The notes below the pieces were generated by a model that made no database searches, had not been told where the DNA came from, and saw only the letters and a list, made by a program, of their open reading frames with translations. A stretch of 64,000 nucleotides of DNA from Methylophilus sp. (GTDB lineage Bacteria > Pseudomonadota > Gammaproteobacteria > Burkholderiales > Methylophilaceae), in contig NZ_SSGF01000010.1 in assembly GCF_008015755.1 (NCBI RefSeq), positions 1 to 64,000 on the forward strand, in the 5' to 3' direction. Within the stretch, counting starts at the first letter, position 1, and the number at the start of each line of letters is the position of its first letter. Of this stretch, positions 26,182 to 34,943 are shown one piece after another. The position numbers were made by a program, and so were the translations under genes.

Positions 26182-26586
26182 TTAAAATCCTTTCTGCAAT
26201 AGTTCGGCGGGTGTGAACACTTTAATGCCAAACTGGCTGGCTAGGCCAAAATCTCTCACATTCCAAGTAATAATGCTGGCGTTTGATTTCACGGCCAACT
26301 CAAGAATGTGGTCGTCTTTAGGGTCTTTCAACATGGGTCGCCACAAATAAAAAATTTGGTGTGCCGTGCCAACCAGGCAAATGTAATCAATTAAGCTTTC
26401 GCAGTCTTGCGCTCGCTCCGCTTCAATTTCCCGTTTTAATATCGACTCATACTCAAACACTAAAGGGGTTGATATATTCATACGCCAATGACTACCATCT
26501 ATCATAGATAACAGCTTGAATGAATTGCCATTTCTGGACTTCATTGCAGCTACCAGCACATTCGTATCAATAATGATGTCAATCAT
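26182..26586 (-). CDS. PIN-domain ribonuclease toxin (COG1569 type)
   Basis: A 134-aa PIN-fold toxin. It opens with IIIDTNVLVAAMKS, carrying the first catalytic aspartate, has PLVFEYESILKREI with the conserved glutamate, then KDPKDDHILELAVKSNA with central acids and IITWNVRDFG with the last aspartate. Such proteins cleave RNA in a Mg-dependent way and are blocked by the partner RHH protein just downstream. No ribosome site precedes the ATG; a consensus promoter ends 6 bp before it, so the message is probably leaderless. Confidence 0.82.
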   Translation of the reverse strand: MIDIIIDTNVLVAAMKSRNGNSFKLLSMIDGSHWRMNISTPLVFEYESILKREIEAERAQDCESLIDYICLVGTAHQIFYLWRPMLKDPKDDHILELAVKSNASIITWNVRDFGLASQFGIKVFTPAELLQKGF

Positions 26587-26592
26587 TTTGAT

Positions 26593-26620
26593 ATTATAAG
26601 CAATACCAAAACCATGTCAA
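26593..26620 (-). promoter_or_regulatory. Consensus sigma-70 promoter of the toxin-antitoxin pair
   Basis: Minus-strand TTGACA (26620-26615), a 16-bp spacer and TATAAT (26598-26593) are perfect consensus boxes. The expected start of transcription, about 7 bases downstream, falls at 26586-26587, the first base of the toxin ATG or the one before it. This predicts a leaderless mRNA and a promoter strong enough to need repression by the antitoxin. Confidence 0.7.
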
Positions 26621-26720
26621 TCAACCATATTTGTGAGGTATCATTTGAATGCTGGGAATGCGCTTATACTTCCGAATGCTGTCATAAACATCATCAATCG
26701 CTCCATGTGAGTTCAGCATC

Positions 26721-27596
26721 ATGACTTACGATTTCACCCTGCCGCCAACATACATCACAGTGCGACTGCAAGACTTAAGCGTCGCCGAACAAACCCGCAT
26801 GCTGCCGCAGGTATTTACACTGGCGAGGGAACAATATCCCGAATGGCCCGCCGAGCAATTGCAAAACTGGCTTGCAGCGTTGGCGGGCGGCAATGACAAC
26901 GGCACCAAAATGGCGGTCTCGGTGGTGCTGGATGCGCAAGGCGACGTGGCGGCTGCCAGCGCGCTGGAGTTGTATCACAATGGCACAGCCATGATTAATT
27001 ACAGCCTGGCTCGCAAAGATGCTGACGACCACTCTTTCCCTGGCTGCGCCGCGCTGATTTACGCGGCCACTAAAGACATGGCCGCTGGCATTCAAGCGCT
27101 GCAGGCTCACGGTGAAGCTATCCACTTTGTCGGTAAAGAGCATCATTTAAACAGTCTGCGGGCGATTGCAGGGTATTATGCGGTGGGTCAGGTGCCGCTA
27201 GATGGGCCGACCTCCTTACTCACCCAGCACGTGAAATATTATGAAGTGGCCTATGGCGACCCGGCGCAGGTAGACAATCAGGCAAAAATCGCCCATGCCT
27301 ATCAGCTGGCTGACCCGAAACACGGATATACCGAGCAAGAAGATGTGCATTTATGGCTGCTGGGTGACTTTACGCCCAGCGACCTCAGCAAGCCGCTGGC
27401 CGAATCGCTCAGAGCCCTGGCGGAAGCCTATACCAAAGAGCACAGCATCTTTCGTGAAAAGGATCATCGCCTCGACCCCGGCTATCAGGCGCTACAGCAA
27501 CTGGCGGACCAGCTGCCTGCAAGTGCCACCTACCAGCAAGCGGTGCAAGCCTCTGCGCTTGGCGCTGCGCAGTGGATGGGCTTGAAAGAGGCATGA
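26721..27596 (+). CDS. Conserved-looking hypothetical protein
   Basis: A 291-aa cytoplasmic protein that I do not recognise. It has no signal peptide or membrane segment. The first 130 residues (AEQTRMLPQVFTLAREQYP, then VSVVLDAQGDVAAASALEL) could be an N-acetyltransferase-like alpha/beta fold, but no acetyl-CoA loop is clear. Coding-style GC and codon use match the neighbours. It is divergent from the PIN toxin and followed by a 220-bp gap before ovoA. Confidence 0.7.
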   Translation: MTYDFTLPPTYITVRLQDLSVAEQTRMLPQVFTLAREQYPEWPAEQLQNWLAALAGGNDNGTKMAVSVVLDAQGDVAAASALELYHNGTAMINYSLARKDADDHSFPGCAALIYAATKDMAAGIQALQAHGEAIHFVGKEHHLNSLRAIAGYYAVGQVPLDGPTSLLTQHVKYYEVAYGDPAQVDNQAKIAHAYQLADPKHGYTEQEDVHLWLLGDFTPSDLSKPLAESLRALAEAYTKEHSIFREKDHRLDPGYQALQQLADQLPASATYQQAVQASALGAAQWMGLKEA

Positions 27597-27818
27597 TCAC
27601 AGCCCCGTTGTCCGGCGTGTATAGGTTCAGCGACATGCAACAATCGATGGCGCGCGCATCAATAGATAGCATGTCAATGGAACCAATCATTTCCATTCTG
27701 ATTCAATAGACTAGCGCTGGCGAGTGGCTGCTTTCAACCAATCGTCTGTGTTCATCCCGTTTTGAGATATGCTACACATGCGCTTGCCAAGCAAGCCTCT
27801 AAATCAACCATTAAAAAT

Positions 27819-29924
27819 ATGAACAAACCCCCTCATCGCAGTATTGTCTTAAGCGCGGACCCCGCGTTGCTAAGCCGTGAGCAGATCCGTGCTTATTTTC
27901 ATGAAACCGCCGATATTTATGAGTCCTTGTTTGAGGTGCTCACCAGCGACGAGGCGTATTACGTTAAACCGATTCCGCTCAGACATCCGCTGATTTTCTA
28001 CTACGGCCACACCAACACGTTTTTTATTAACAAGCTGATTCTGGCCGGGCTGATCTCCGAGCGGGTCAATCCCAGATTTGAATCCATGTTTGCCGTCGGC
28101 GTCGATGAAATGGGTTGGGACGACGTGAACGAAGCCCACTATCAGTGGCCGACACCCGCCGAGGTCAAAGCCTACCGGGCGCAGGTGCGCGAAGTGGTCG
28201 ATCAATTAATCACGCGCCTGCCGCTTGAACTGCCTATCGACTGGGAGAGCCCGTGGTGGCCGATTTTGATGGGCATCGAGCATGAGCGCATCCACCTCGA
28301 AACCAGCTCAGTGCTGATCCGCCAACATAGCCTCCAATACGTGCAGTCATTACCTGCGTGGGCACCCTCTGCGGCACAAAACGTCGCCGCGCCAGAAAAC
28401 CGCCTGGTCAGCATCCCCGCCCGTGACATCGTACTCAACAAGTCAGCCAACTATTACGGCTGGGATAACGAGTACGGCCACTTTCACACCCACTGTACCG
28501 CGTTTGAAGCTGCGCAATACCTCACCTCGAATGCCGAGTTTTTACAGTTTGTCGAAGCCGGTGGCTACCAGACGGATGCCTACTGGCAAGAAGAAGGCCT
28601 GGCGTGGCGCCAATACACGCAGGCCCAACACCCGACCTTTTGGATCAAGCAAACCGATGGCTGGAAACTGCGCTTGACGACGGAAGAAGTCGACATGCCC
28701 TGGAGCTGGCCAGTCGAGGTCAATTACCATGAGGCCAAAGCATTTTGTCATTGGCTGTCTGCCCACACCGGCAAACCGGTACGCCTGCCCACCGAGGCTG
28801 AGTGGTATAGTCTGTATGAACACGCGGGCCTGTCAGACGACCACATCGCGCAGGGCAAACACGCCAATCTGTTTTTAGACCATGGCGCTTCGTCTTGCCC
28901 AGTCAATCAGTTTGCCCACGGTGAGTTATTCGACGTGGTCGGCAATGTCTGGCAATGGACAGAAACGCCGATTTTTCCGTTCGATGGCTTTAAAGTGCAT
29001 CCGCTCTACGATGACTTTACCACCCCAACTTATGATGGCCGCCATAACCTGATCAAAGGCGGCGCCTGGATTTCGACCGGCAACGAGGCGATTAAGCATT
29101 CGCGCTACGCCTTCCGCCGCCACTTTTTTCAACATGCAGGATTCCGCTATATTGTGACTGATACCGCCGTAGAACAAAAAGACGCCTATTACGAATCTGA
29201 CAAGCAATTGTCCGAGTATGCCGAGTTTCATTATGGCGACAGCTATTTTGGCGTGCCCAATTTTCCTAAAGCCTTGAGCGACTATGCCTTGCAGCATTTG
29301 CAGAGCAAGCCCAAGCGCACCGCGCTCGACTTAGGCTGTGCCACCGGGCGCGCCACTTTTGAGCTGGCGCGCGCGTTTGACCATGTCACCGGCATTGATT
29401 TTTCTGCGCGCTTTATTGGCCTGGCGATGCAAGCCGCCGAACAAGGCGTGCTGCGTTACACCATGGTCAACGAGGGCGACCTGGTCAGCTATCAAGAGCG
29501 CACGCTTAGTGGCTTGGGCTTAGACCAGCTGGGCGACAAGGTTGAGTTTTGGCAAGGCGACGCCTGTAACCTCAAGCCCCAGTTTAGCGGCTACGACTTT
29601 ATTCTGGCGGCCAATTTGATTGACCGGCTCTATAGCCCGCGCCAGTTTTTGAGCAGCATTCACGAACGCCTGAATATCGGCGGCGTGCTGATGATTACCT
29701 CGCCCTACACCTGGCTAGAAGAGCACACCCCGCGCGACGAATGGGTAGGCGGCTACAAGCAGGATGGTGAAAATGTCACCACGCTCGATGGCCTCAAAAC
29801 CTTGCTCGGCGACCACTTCACCCTCATGCAATCGCCAGTAGAGATTCCGTTTGTGATTCGTGAAACCCGCCACAAATTCCAGCATACGCTGTCCGAAGTG
29901 ACGCTGTGGGAGCGCATCCGTTGA
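27819..29924 (+). CDS. ovoA: OvoA: 5-histidylcysteine sulfoxide synthase with methyltransferase domain
   Basis: Ovothiol biosynthesis enzyme, 701 aa, joining cysteine sulfur to C5 of histidine with non-heme iron and O2. The N-terminal DinB-like domain (about 15-170) contributes iron ligands, visible as YYGHTNTFF and GIEHERIHLETSS. The FGE/sulfatase-modifying domain (about 190-460) has RLPTEAEWYSLYEHAG, VGNVWQWTE and FRRHFFQHAGFRY. The C-terminal SAM-dependent methyltransferase (about 490-700, ALDLGCATGRATFELA) N-methylates 5-thiohistidine. The ATG at 27819 matches the family start; an upstream in-frame ATG is less likely. OvoB follows with a 4-bp overlap. Confidence 0.92.
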   Translation: MNKPPHRSIVLSADPALLSREQIRAYFHETADIYESLFEVLTSDEAYYVKPIPLRHPLIFYYGHTNTFFINKLILAGLISERVNPRFESMFAVGVDEMGWDDVNEAHYQWPTPAEVKAYRAQVREVVDQLITRLPLELPIDWESPWWPILMGIEHERIHLETSSVLIRQHSLQYVQSLPAWAPSAAQNVAAPENRLVSIPARDIVLNKSANYYGWDNEYGHFHTHCTAFEAAQYLTSNAEFLQFVEAGGYQTDAYWQEEGLAWRQYTQAQHPTFWIKQTDGWKLRLTTEEVDMPWSWPVEVNYHEAKAFCHWLSAHTGKPVRLPTEAEWYSLYEHAGLSDDHIAQGKHANLFLDHGASSCPVNQFAHGELFDVVGNVWQWTETPIFPFDGFKVHPLYDDFTTPTYDGRHNLIKGGAWISTGNEAIKHSRYAFRRHFFQHAGFRYIVTDTAVEQKDAYYESDKQLSEYAEFHYGDSYFGVPNFPKALSDYALQHLQSKPKRTALDLGCATGRATFELARAFDHVTGIDFSARFIGLAMQAAEQGVLRYTMVNEGDLVSYQERTLSGLGLDQLGDKVEFWQGDACNLKPQFSGYDFILAANLIDRLYSPRQFLSSIHERLNIGGVLMITSPYTWLEEHTPRDEWVGGYKQDGENVTTLDGLKTLLGDHFTLMQSPVEIPFVIRETRHKFQHTLSEVTLWERIR

Positions 29925-31141
29925 CCAGCCGCTTTGACCAGCCCATCGACCGTGAAGGCAGCGGCGCGTTAAAGTTCGATGGTCGCGCGCAGACCTTCGG
30001 CACCACCGAAGTCACGCCGATGTGGGTGGCGGATATGGATTTTGCCGTGCCTGAGGCCGTGTCGCAGGCGCTACAAGCCCGCGTCGCGCATCCGGTGTTT
30101 GGCTACGCCCTGGCGCCCGAGAGTCTTTATCAAGCCTTGATGGACTGGCTGCATACGCAGCATGATTGGCACGTGCCGCGCGAGTGGATCGTACTCACGC
30201 CCGGCGTGGTGCCGTCACTCAACCTGGTCGTCGCCGCACTCACGCAGCCGGGCGATGGCGTGATTGTGCAACCGCCGGTGTACTTTCCGTTTTTTTCTGC
30301 GGCCACCGGGCAACAGCGTCGCTTGCTTGAAAACCCGCTGCGCCTGGTCAATGACGCCACCGGCCAGCCGCAATACCAGATGGACATGGATCACTTAACC
30401 GTCTGTGCCCAACAAGCACGGCTGTTATTGTTGTGCTCACCGCACAACCCGGTTGGTCGGGTGTGGCAGACGGCAGAACTTGAGGCGCTATTAGGCATCG
30501 CCGAGGCGCACGATTTAATCATCCTCTCCGATGAAATTCATGCCGATCTGGTCTACCCCGATGCACCGCCACATCAGCCGCTCAGCCGCTTGAGCGCGCA
30601 AGGAGTGGCGGATAGCGAGCTGGCCTCGTCGCACCGCATCATCACCGCCGTGTCGCCCAGCAAAACCTTTAATATCCCAGGCCTGGGCCTGTCGGCCTTA
30701 ATTGTGCCCAATGCGCAGCATCGGCAAGCCATTCAACGCCACCTAACAACGCTAGGCGTCTCGGTGACCAATCCGCTCAATATGGCCGCGTTTGAAGCGG
30801 CTTATCGCGGTGGGCACGCCTGGCAGCGTGCGTTGTTAGATTATTTGCAGGACACACGCGATGCCGCTATCGCCTACATTCAATCAGAACTGCCGAGTAT
30901 CAAAGCCGTCGCTCCGCAAGCGACCTATTTGCTGTGGCTAGATTGCCGTGCCCTCCAGCTCGACGACGACGCCCTCAAACACTTTTTTATTCAAGAAGCG
31001 CAACTCGGCCTCTCGCCCGGCGCCATGTTCGGCCACGGCGGTGAAGGCTTTATGCGCATGAACATCGCCACGCCCAAAGCCAACGTCATGGCCGCACTCG
31101 CGCAATTAAAAACCGCCCTCAGCCGTAAGGACCTCGCATGA
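29921..31141 (+). CDS. ovoB: OvoB: PLP-dependent C-S lyase for ovothiol synthesis
   Basis: MalY/PatB-type fold-I PLP enzyme, 406 aa, cleaving the histidylcysteine sulfoxide made by OvoA to 5-thiohistidine. Seen: WVADMDFAVP, TPGVVPSLNLVV, CSPHNPVGRVW, LSDEIHADLV, VSPSKTFNIPG with the PLP lysine, and a C-terminal RMNIATP arginine for the carboxylate. The preferred start is a TTG at 29921 that overlaps the ovoA stop as TTGA and has GGGAG 8 bp upstream; a GTG at 29906 is the alternative. This arrangement would couple translation to ovoA. Confidence 0.87.
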   Translation: MTSRFDQPIDREGSGALKFDGRAQTFGTTEVTPMWVADMDFAVPEAVSQALQARVAHPVFGYALAPESLYQALMDWLHTQHDWHVPREWIVLTPGVVPSLNLVVAALTQPGDGVIVQPPVYFPFFSAATGQQRRLLENPLRLVNDATGQPQYQMDMDHLTVCAQQARLLLLCSPHNPVGRVWQTAELEALLGIAEAHDLIILSDEIHADLVYPDAPPHQPLSRLSAQGVADSELASSHRIITAVSPSKTFNIPGLGLSALIVPNAQHRQAIQRHLTTLGVSVTNPLNMAAFEAAYRGGHAWQRALLDYLQDTRDAAIAYIQSELPSIKAVAPQATYLLWLDCRALQLDDDALKHFFIQEAQLGLSPGAMFGHGGEGFMRMNIATPKANVMAALAQLKTALSRKDLA

Positions 31142-31860
31142 TGCACCCTTTAAAAATGATATTTACCGGCGTGATATTGTGCGCACTCTTCACGACCAGC
31201 ATCGCGCAAGCCAACACGCTAGAAGAAGCCAGGCAAAAACTGGCCGAAAAAGACTTTGCCGCCGCCCACGCCATTTACTTATCACTCGCCAATCAAAACG
31301 ACGCCAAAGCCTGCTACAACTTAGGCCTGATGTACCAAGATGGTGACGGCGTGACCAAAAGCCTGGACGAAGCGGTCAAGTGGTACACCAAATCGGCAGA
31401 GCTCGGCTACAAAGAGGCGCAATACACGCTGGGGGCATTGGTGTTTCAGCGGCAGATTCAAACCATCAGCTACCCGCAAGCCGTCACCTATTACGAGCAA
31501 GCCGCCAAACAAGGCCACGTCAAATCGCAGCTTAATTTAGGCATGTTGTATTTTAGGGGCGATGTGATCGCGCAAGACTTACCCGCCGCCGTGCAATGGC
31601 TCAGCCTGGCGGCAAGCAACAATAATAGCGAAGCCCAAGGCTATATGGCCCAACTCTACCAGCAAGGCGCTGGGGTAGAACAAGACAGCGTCAAAGCCGC
31701 CATGTGGCTGATGATCGCTACCCAAAACGAAGACAAACGCTTTCTCAACCGTCATACCAAAATGCTGAGTTACCTGGCAGCACAAATGACCGAGGAACAA
31801 AAAACGGCAGCCAAACAACTGGCCGCACAATGCAACAGCCAGCAACTCAAAGGCTGCTAA
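31138..31860 (+). CDS. Secreted Sel1-repeat (TPR-like) protein
   Basis: A 240-aa protein with a Sec signal peptide (GVILCALFTTSIAQANT) followed by Sel1-like repeats of about 36 residues, visible as ACYNLGLMYQDGDGVTKSLDEA, QYTLGALV, QLNLGMLYFRGDVIAQDLPAA and QGYMAQLYQQGAGVEQDSVKAA. Such proteins are periplasmic scaffolds for protein interactions. Its ATG overlaps the ovoB stop by 4 bp (ATGA), so it belongs to the ovothiol transcript; a role in ovothiol biology is possible but not shown. Confidence 0.85.
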   Translation: MMHPLKMIFTGVILCALFTTSIAQANTLEEARQKLAEKDFAAAHAIYLSLANQNDAKACYNLGLMYQDGDGVTKSLDEAVKWYTKSAELGYKEAQYTLGALVFQRQIQTISYPQAVTYYEQAAKQGHVKSQLNLGMLYFRGDVIAQDLPAAVQWLSLAASNNNSEAQGYMAQLYQQGAGVEQDSVKAAMWLMIATQNEDKRFLNRHTKMLSYLAAQMTEEQKTAAKQLAAQCNSQQLKGC

Positions 31861-31874
31861 GCGAGGATTATCGG

Positions 31875-32966
31875 ATGCCCATCACTACCCTTTCTCGCGC
31901 AGACCGCATGCGCGGCGCCCTCTGGGGCATGTTTATTGGTGACGCCCTCGCCATGCCCGTGCACTGGTATTACAACATCGCCGCCCTCTGGCAAGACTTT
32001 GGCCAAATCCGCGATTATCAGGCGCCCAAAGCCAAGCATCCTAGCTCCATCATGCCCCTCGCCAGCACTGGCAAGGCGGGCCGTGGCACGCAAGCGGGGG
32101 ACATTGTCGGCAGTGTGATTTTAAAAGGCAAAAAACAGTTTTGGGGGCTGCCCAACGGCCATTATCACCAAGGCATGCAAGCTGGGGATAACACCCTTAA
32201 CCTGTTATGCACCCGGGTGTTGTTGCGCTCGCTCATCACCAACGGCCAGCCTGACCCGGCAGACTTTTTGCAGGCTTATGTGCGCTTTATGACCGAGCCC
32301 GATCAGCACAACGACACCTATGCCGAGTCGTACCACCGTGATTTTTTTGCCAACTACGCCAAAGGCATCGCCCCAGAAAAGTGTGCGGGCGACGAAGGCC
32401 ACGACACCGCTTCTATCGGCGGCCTGGTCAATATTCCGCTGGTGGTGATGGCCACGGTGAAGGCAAACGATCTGGCAGCCAGCCAGCAAGCCGCACTCAC
32501 CCAACAAAATCTCACGCACCGCTCAACCGAGCTACAACGCCATACGCTGGCACTCAGCCAATTGTTGTTTGATATTTTTAACTCCCAGCAACCAGACAAC
32601 GAACAACTCGCCAGCGCTGCCGCCAGTCAAGTCGGCTTTCCCGCCGCCAAAGTGGTTGAGCAAGTGCGCGCCACGCAAAAATCTGACCTCGATATCATTG
32701 GTGGCTTACTAAGCCCCGCCTGCTACATCGACCAATCGTTCCCATCGGTGCTCTACCTCGCCACCCGCTACCACGACGACTTTGAAAGCGCCTTAATCGC
32801 CAACACCAACGTCGGCGGGGATAATTGCCACCGTGGCGCCGTGCTCGGTGCCATTTTGGGCGCTTCATTAGGGGTGAGCGCCATCCCGCCACGCTGGATC
32901 ACAGGCCTCACCGCACACGATGCCATCCACCAGGAAATCGAGCAGTTTGTGGCGCAGTTTGCTTAA
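31875..32966 (+). CDS. ADP-ribosylglycohydrolase-family protein
   Basis: A 363-aa protein of the DraG/ARH fold. The N-terminal RGALWGMFIGDALAMPVHWYY carries the GxxxGDALGxPxE-like start (with His-Trp in place of the usual acid), and NTNVGGDNCHRGAVLGAILGA near residue 315 supplies the Mg-binding Asp-Asn and the metal cleft. ARH proteins remove ADP-ribose from protein or small molecules; the altered first motif leaves the substrate open. GAGG precedes the ATG at 31875, 14 bp after the Sel1 gene stop, so it is probably cotranscribed with the ovothiol genes. Confidence 0.83.
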   Translation: MPITTLSRADRMRGALWGMFIGDALAMPVHWYYNIAALWQDFGQIRDYQAPKAKHPSSIMPLASTGKAGRGTQAGDIVGSVILKGKKQFWGLPNGHYHQGMQAGDNTLNLLCTRVLLRSLITNGQPDPADFLQAYVRFMTEPDQHNDTYAESYHRDFFANYAKGIAPEKCAGDEGHDTASIGGLVNIPLVVMATVKANDLAASQQAALTQQNLTHRSTELQRHTLALSQLLFDIFNSQQPDNEQLASAAASQVGFPAAKVVEQVRATQKSDLDIIGGLLSPACYIDQSFPSVLYLATRYHDDFESALIANTNVGGDNCHRGAVLGAILGASLGVSAIPPRWITGLTAHDAIHQEIEQFVAQFA

Positions 32967-32986
32967 GATGGATGACTCATCAGACT

Positions 32987-33349
32987 ATGAACAACACCAT
33001 GCTGACAAGATTATTAGTATCGATCACTCTCATGTGCAGCAGCCTTGCCTTTGCTGCGGATCATTTAAGCTTTATTACCGAAGGGAAGCCATACAGCGAG
33101 GTCAAGCAGACGCTCATTGATCAAGGTTGGGCGCCCATTAAAAACGCAAAGATTGATCGGTCTAGCCTCTACGCGCAAGAAATCTACGCCATGGGCATGA
33201 CAGAAGTCACCGACTGCATCTCGATGGAAATTGATGGTTGCACATTCGTCTACCAAAAAGGCAAACAACGGCTAGAGATCAAAACCATCACCAGGCAATT
33301 GAGCGTGGCGTCTTTTCGTATTGATAAGAAATCGTCATTACCCCTTTAG
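32987..33349 (+). CDS. Small secreted protein, unknown
   Basis: A 120-aa protein with a signal peptide (LTRLLVSITLMCSSLAFAA) and a mature part containing VTDCISMEIDGCTFVYQKG, where two cysteines probably form a disulfide. I do not recognise the family. An ATG five codons earlier (32972) is an alternative start; neither has a good ribosome site. It follows the ADP-ribosylglycohydrolase gene by 20 bp on the same strand and is followed by a terminator. Confidence 0.65.
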   Translation: MNNTMLTRLLVSITLMCSSLAFAADHLSFITEGKPYSEVKQTLIDQGWAPIKNAKIDRSSLYAQEIYAMGMTEVTDCISMEIDGCTFVYQKGKQRLEIKTITRQLSVASFRIDKKSSLPL

Positions 33350-33372
33350 CCAGACCCCAGTCTATTCTGCAA

Positions 33373-33403
33373 TGACAAAAGCCGCTCGTAGCGGCTTTCG
33401 TCA
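33373..33403. terminator. Bidirectional terminator hairpin
   Basis: ATGACAAAAGCCGCT-CGT-AGCGGCTTTCGTCAT is a near-perfect inverted repeat with a GC-rich 6-bp core and A/T runs outside it. It lies between the plus-strand secreted protein gene and the convergent EF-hand gene. Confidence 0.7.
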
Positions 33404-33449
33404 TCTTAAAACAGGCCAAGGCTGCGCTATTACAGCACTTAATTCTAAA

Positions 33450-33914
33450 CTAGCGCCCAACCAGTTTTGCCACAAACTCTTGCGAATCCAGCTGTTTGTC
33501 GCCTGAAGTATCCAGTTTGGCAAACACCTTGCCCTGAAAAGTCAAAAACTCGTCTTGCGTCACCACGTGGTCGTGGTTGGCATCCGCGGCATCCATCATC
33601 GCCACATTACCCAACTCACGTAAATACCCGCCTGTGCCTAGCATCGCCAGCTTTTCAGACTTGGTACCCGTCCACTCTGACTTATCCAGCTTGCCATCAT
33701 GATTCTTATCTAACTCGTTAAATACCGCCGTGTGATACTGATTAAACTCCGCCTGGGTCACCATATGATTACCATCGGCATCCAGCATTTTCATCATGCC
33801 CATCTGCTGAAACTCACGCGCATAACCACCCGTCACCAAATCAGCAGCATTCGCCACATTGATAGAAACCACACCTAATAACAGTGCCGCCCATACATTT
33901 AATTGAATGTTCAT
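33450..33914 (-). CDS. Secreted EF-hand calcium-binding protein
   Basis: A 154-aa protein with a signal peptide (AALLLGVVSINVANA) and four EF-hand loops: DADGNHMVTQAE, DKNHDGKLDKSE, DANHDHVVTQDE and DTSGDKQLDSQE. The second and fourth fit the DxDxDG pattern best; in the third a His replaces the glycine. The two halves are similar (GGYAREFQQMG and GGYLRELGNV), indicating internal duplication. The ATG at 33914 has GGAG 8 bp upstream and is preferred over a GTG two codons earlier. Probably a periplasmic calcium sensor or buffer. Confidence 0.82.
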   Translation of the reverse strand: MNIQLNVWAALLLGVVSINVANAADLVTGGYAREFQQMGMMKMLDADGNHMVTQAEFNQYHTAVFNELDKNHDGKLDKSEWTGTKSEKLAMLGTGGYLRELGNVAMMDAADANHDHVVTQDEFLTFQGKVFAKLDTSGDKQLDSQEFVAKLVGR

Positions 33915-34166
33915 GTTCACTACTCCAAAAGAATTTAAAAAAGGTCGTTGTTAGCTAACACTCCTTCGTCGTCAGAAAATCCAACCCCTTACAGATTTAT
34001 CAAAACAATCTGCCTCACCGCATTCATCCTGTTGAATCAATGTGAACAAAACCAGCATCGTGGCATTGGTTTTAAAAGACCACACCACACAATCCGCATC
34101 GTCATGTGTAAGGCTTAACAGCCAGGCGCGACCAATCAACTCCAACCAATTGAAGGGTGTGAAGTC

Positions 34167-34943
34167 ATGAAAAAACAATCTATGTTCACCGCTTTATGCG
34201 CCATCGTGTTTGCGTCAAACGCCCTCGCACAACCACAATGCACCGCCGTCAGCGGCCCGCAAACCAATGCCCTGGTTGAGCTCTACACCTCAGAAGGATG
34301 CAGCAGCTGCCCACCCGCCGACCAATGGCTAAGCCGCCTCAAAAATCAAAGCAAACCGATTGGCAACATCGTGCCCATCGCCTTGCATGTGGATTATTGG
34401 GATTACATCGGCTGGAAAGACAACTTCGCCAACCCAGAATTTGCCAAACGGCAACGTGACATGGCCACCTTAGGGCGTGCCCGTGGCGTCTATACCCCGC
34501 AACTCGCCATCAATGGGCAAGATACGCGCAGCTGGTTAAATGATGCGCGCTTTAAAAGTGAAGTCGCAACCATTAATCACATGCCTGCCAAAGCCGAGAT
34601 TCGCCTGACAGTAAACGCACAAACGGCTAAGTCAGTGCAAGTCTCCACCAACATCAAAACCGTTGAGGCCGGGCCATTGGTCTATTACCTCGCGCTACAA
34701 GAAAACAACCTGCAATCCACCGTCAATGCTGGTGAAAACCGTGGCGAGCTGCTGCGTCATGATTATGTGGTTCGTCAGTGGTTAGGTCCGTTTAAGCTTG
34801 GGACAGATGGAAAAACAAGTGCAAGTCATGAAATACAACTTCAACCAGCCTGGAAGCAGCGGGATCTTAGCGTGGTGGCTTTCGTGCAGAACTCAACAAC
34901 GGGAGAGATTTTGCAGGGATTGGCGTTGGGGTTGTGCGAATAA
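34167..34943 (+). CDS. Secreted DUF1223 thioredoxin-like protein
   Basis: A 258-aa periplasmic protein with a signal peptide (FTALCAIVFASNALA) and the DUF1223 core: VELYTSEGCSSCPPADQWLS contains the CxxC-type pair, followed by HVDYWDYIGWKDNFANP and GVYTPQLAINGQ. The fold is thioredoxin-like and the cysteines suggest redox activity, but the family function is unknown. It stands alone between the EF-hand gene (divergent, 252-bp gap) and the A+T-rich region that begins the metal island. Confidence 0.85.
   Translation: MKKQSMFTALCAIVFASNALAQPQCTAVSGPQTNALVELYTSEGCSSCPPADQWLSRLKNQSKPIGNIVPIALHVDYWDYIGWKDNFANPEFAKRQRDMATLGRARGVYTPQLAINGQDTRSWLNDARFKSEVATINHMPAKAEIRLTVNAQTAKSVQVSTNIKTVEAGPLVYYLALQENNLQSTVNAGENRGELLRHDYVVRQWLGPFKLGTDGKTSASHEIQLQPAWKQRDLSVVAFVQNSTTGEILQGLALGLCE

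Noticed and set aside
33972-34178. Minus-strand 68-codon frame between the EF-hand and DUF1223 genes
   Set aside because: Overlaps the start of DUF1223, lacks a ribosome site and shows no known motif; it lies where both neighbours need promoters.
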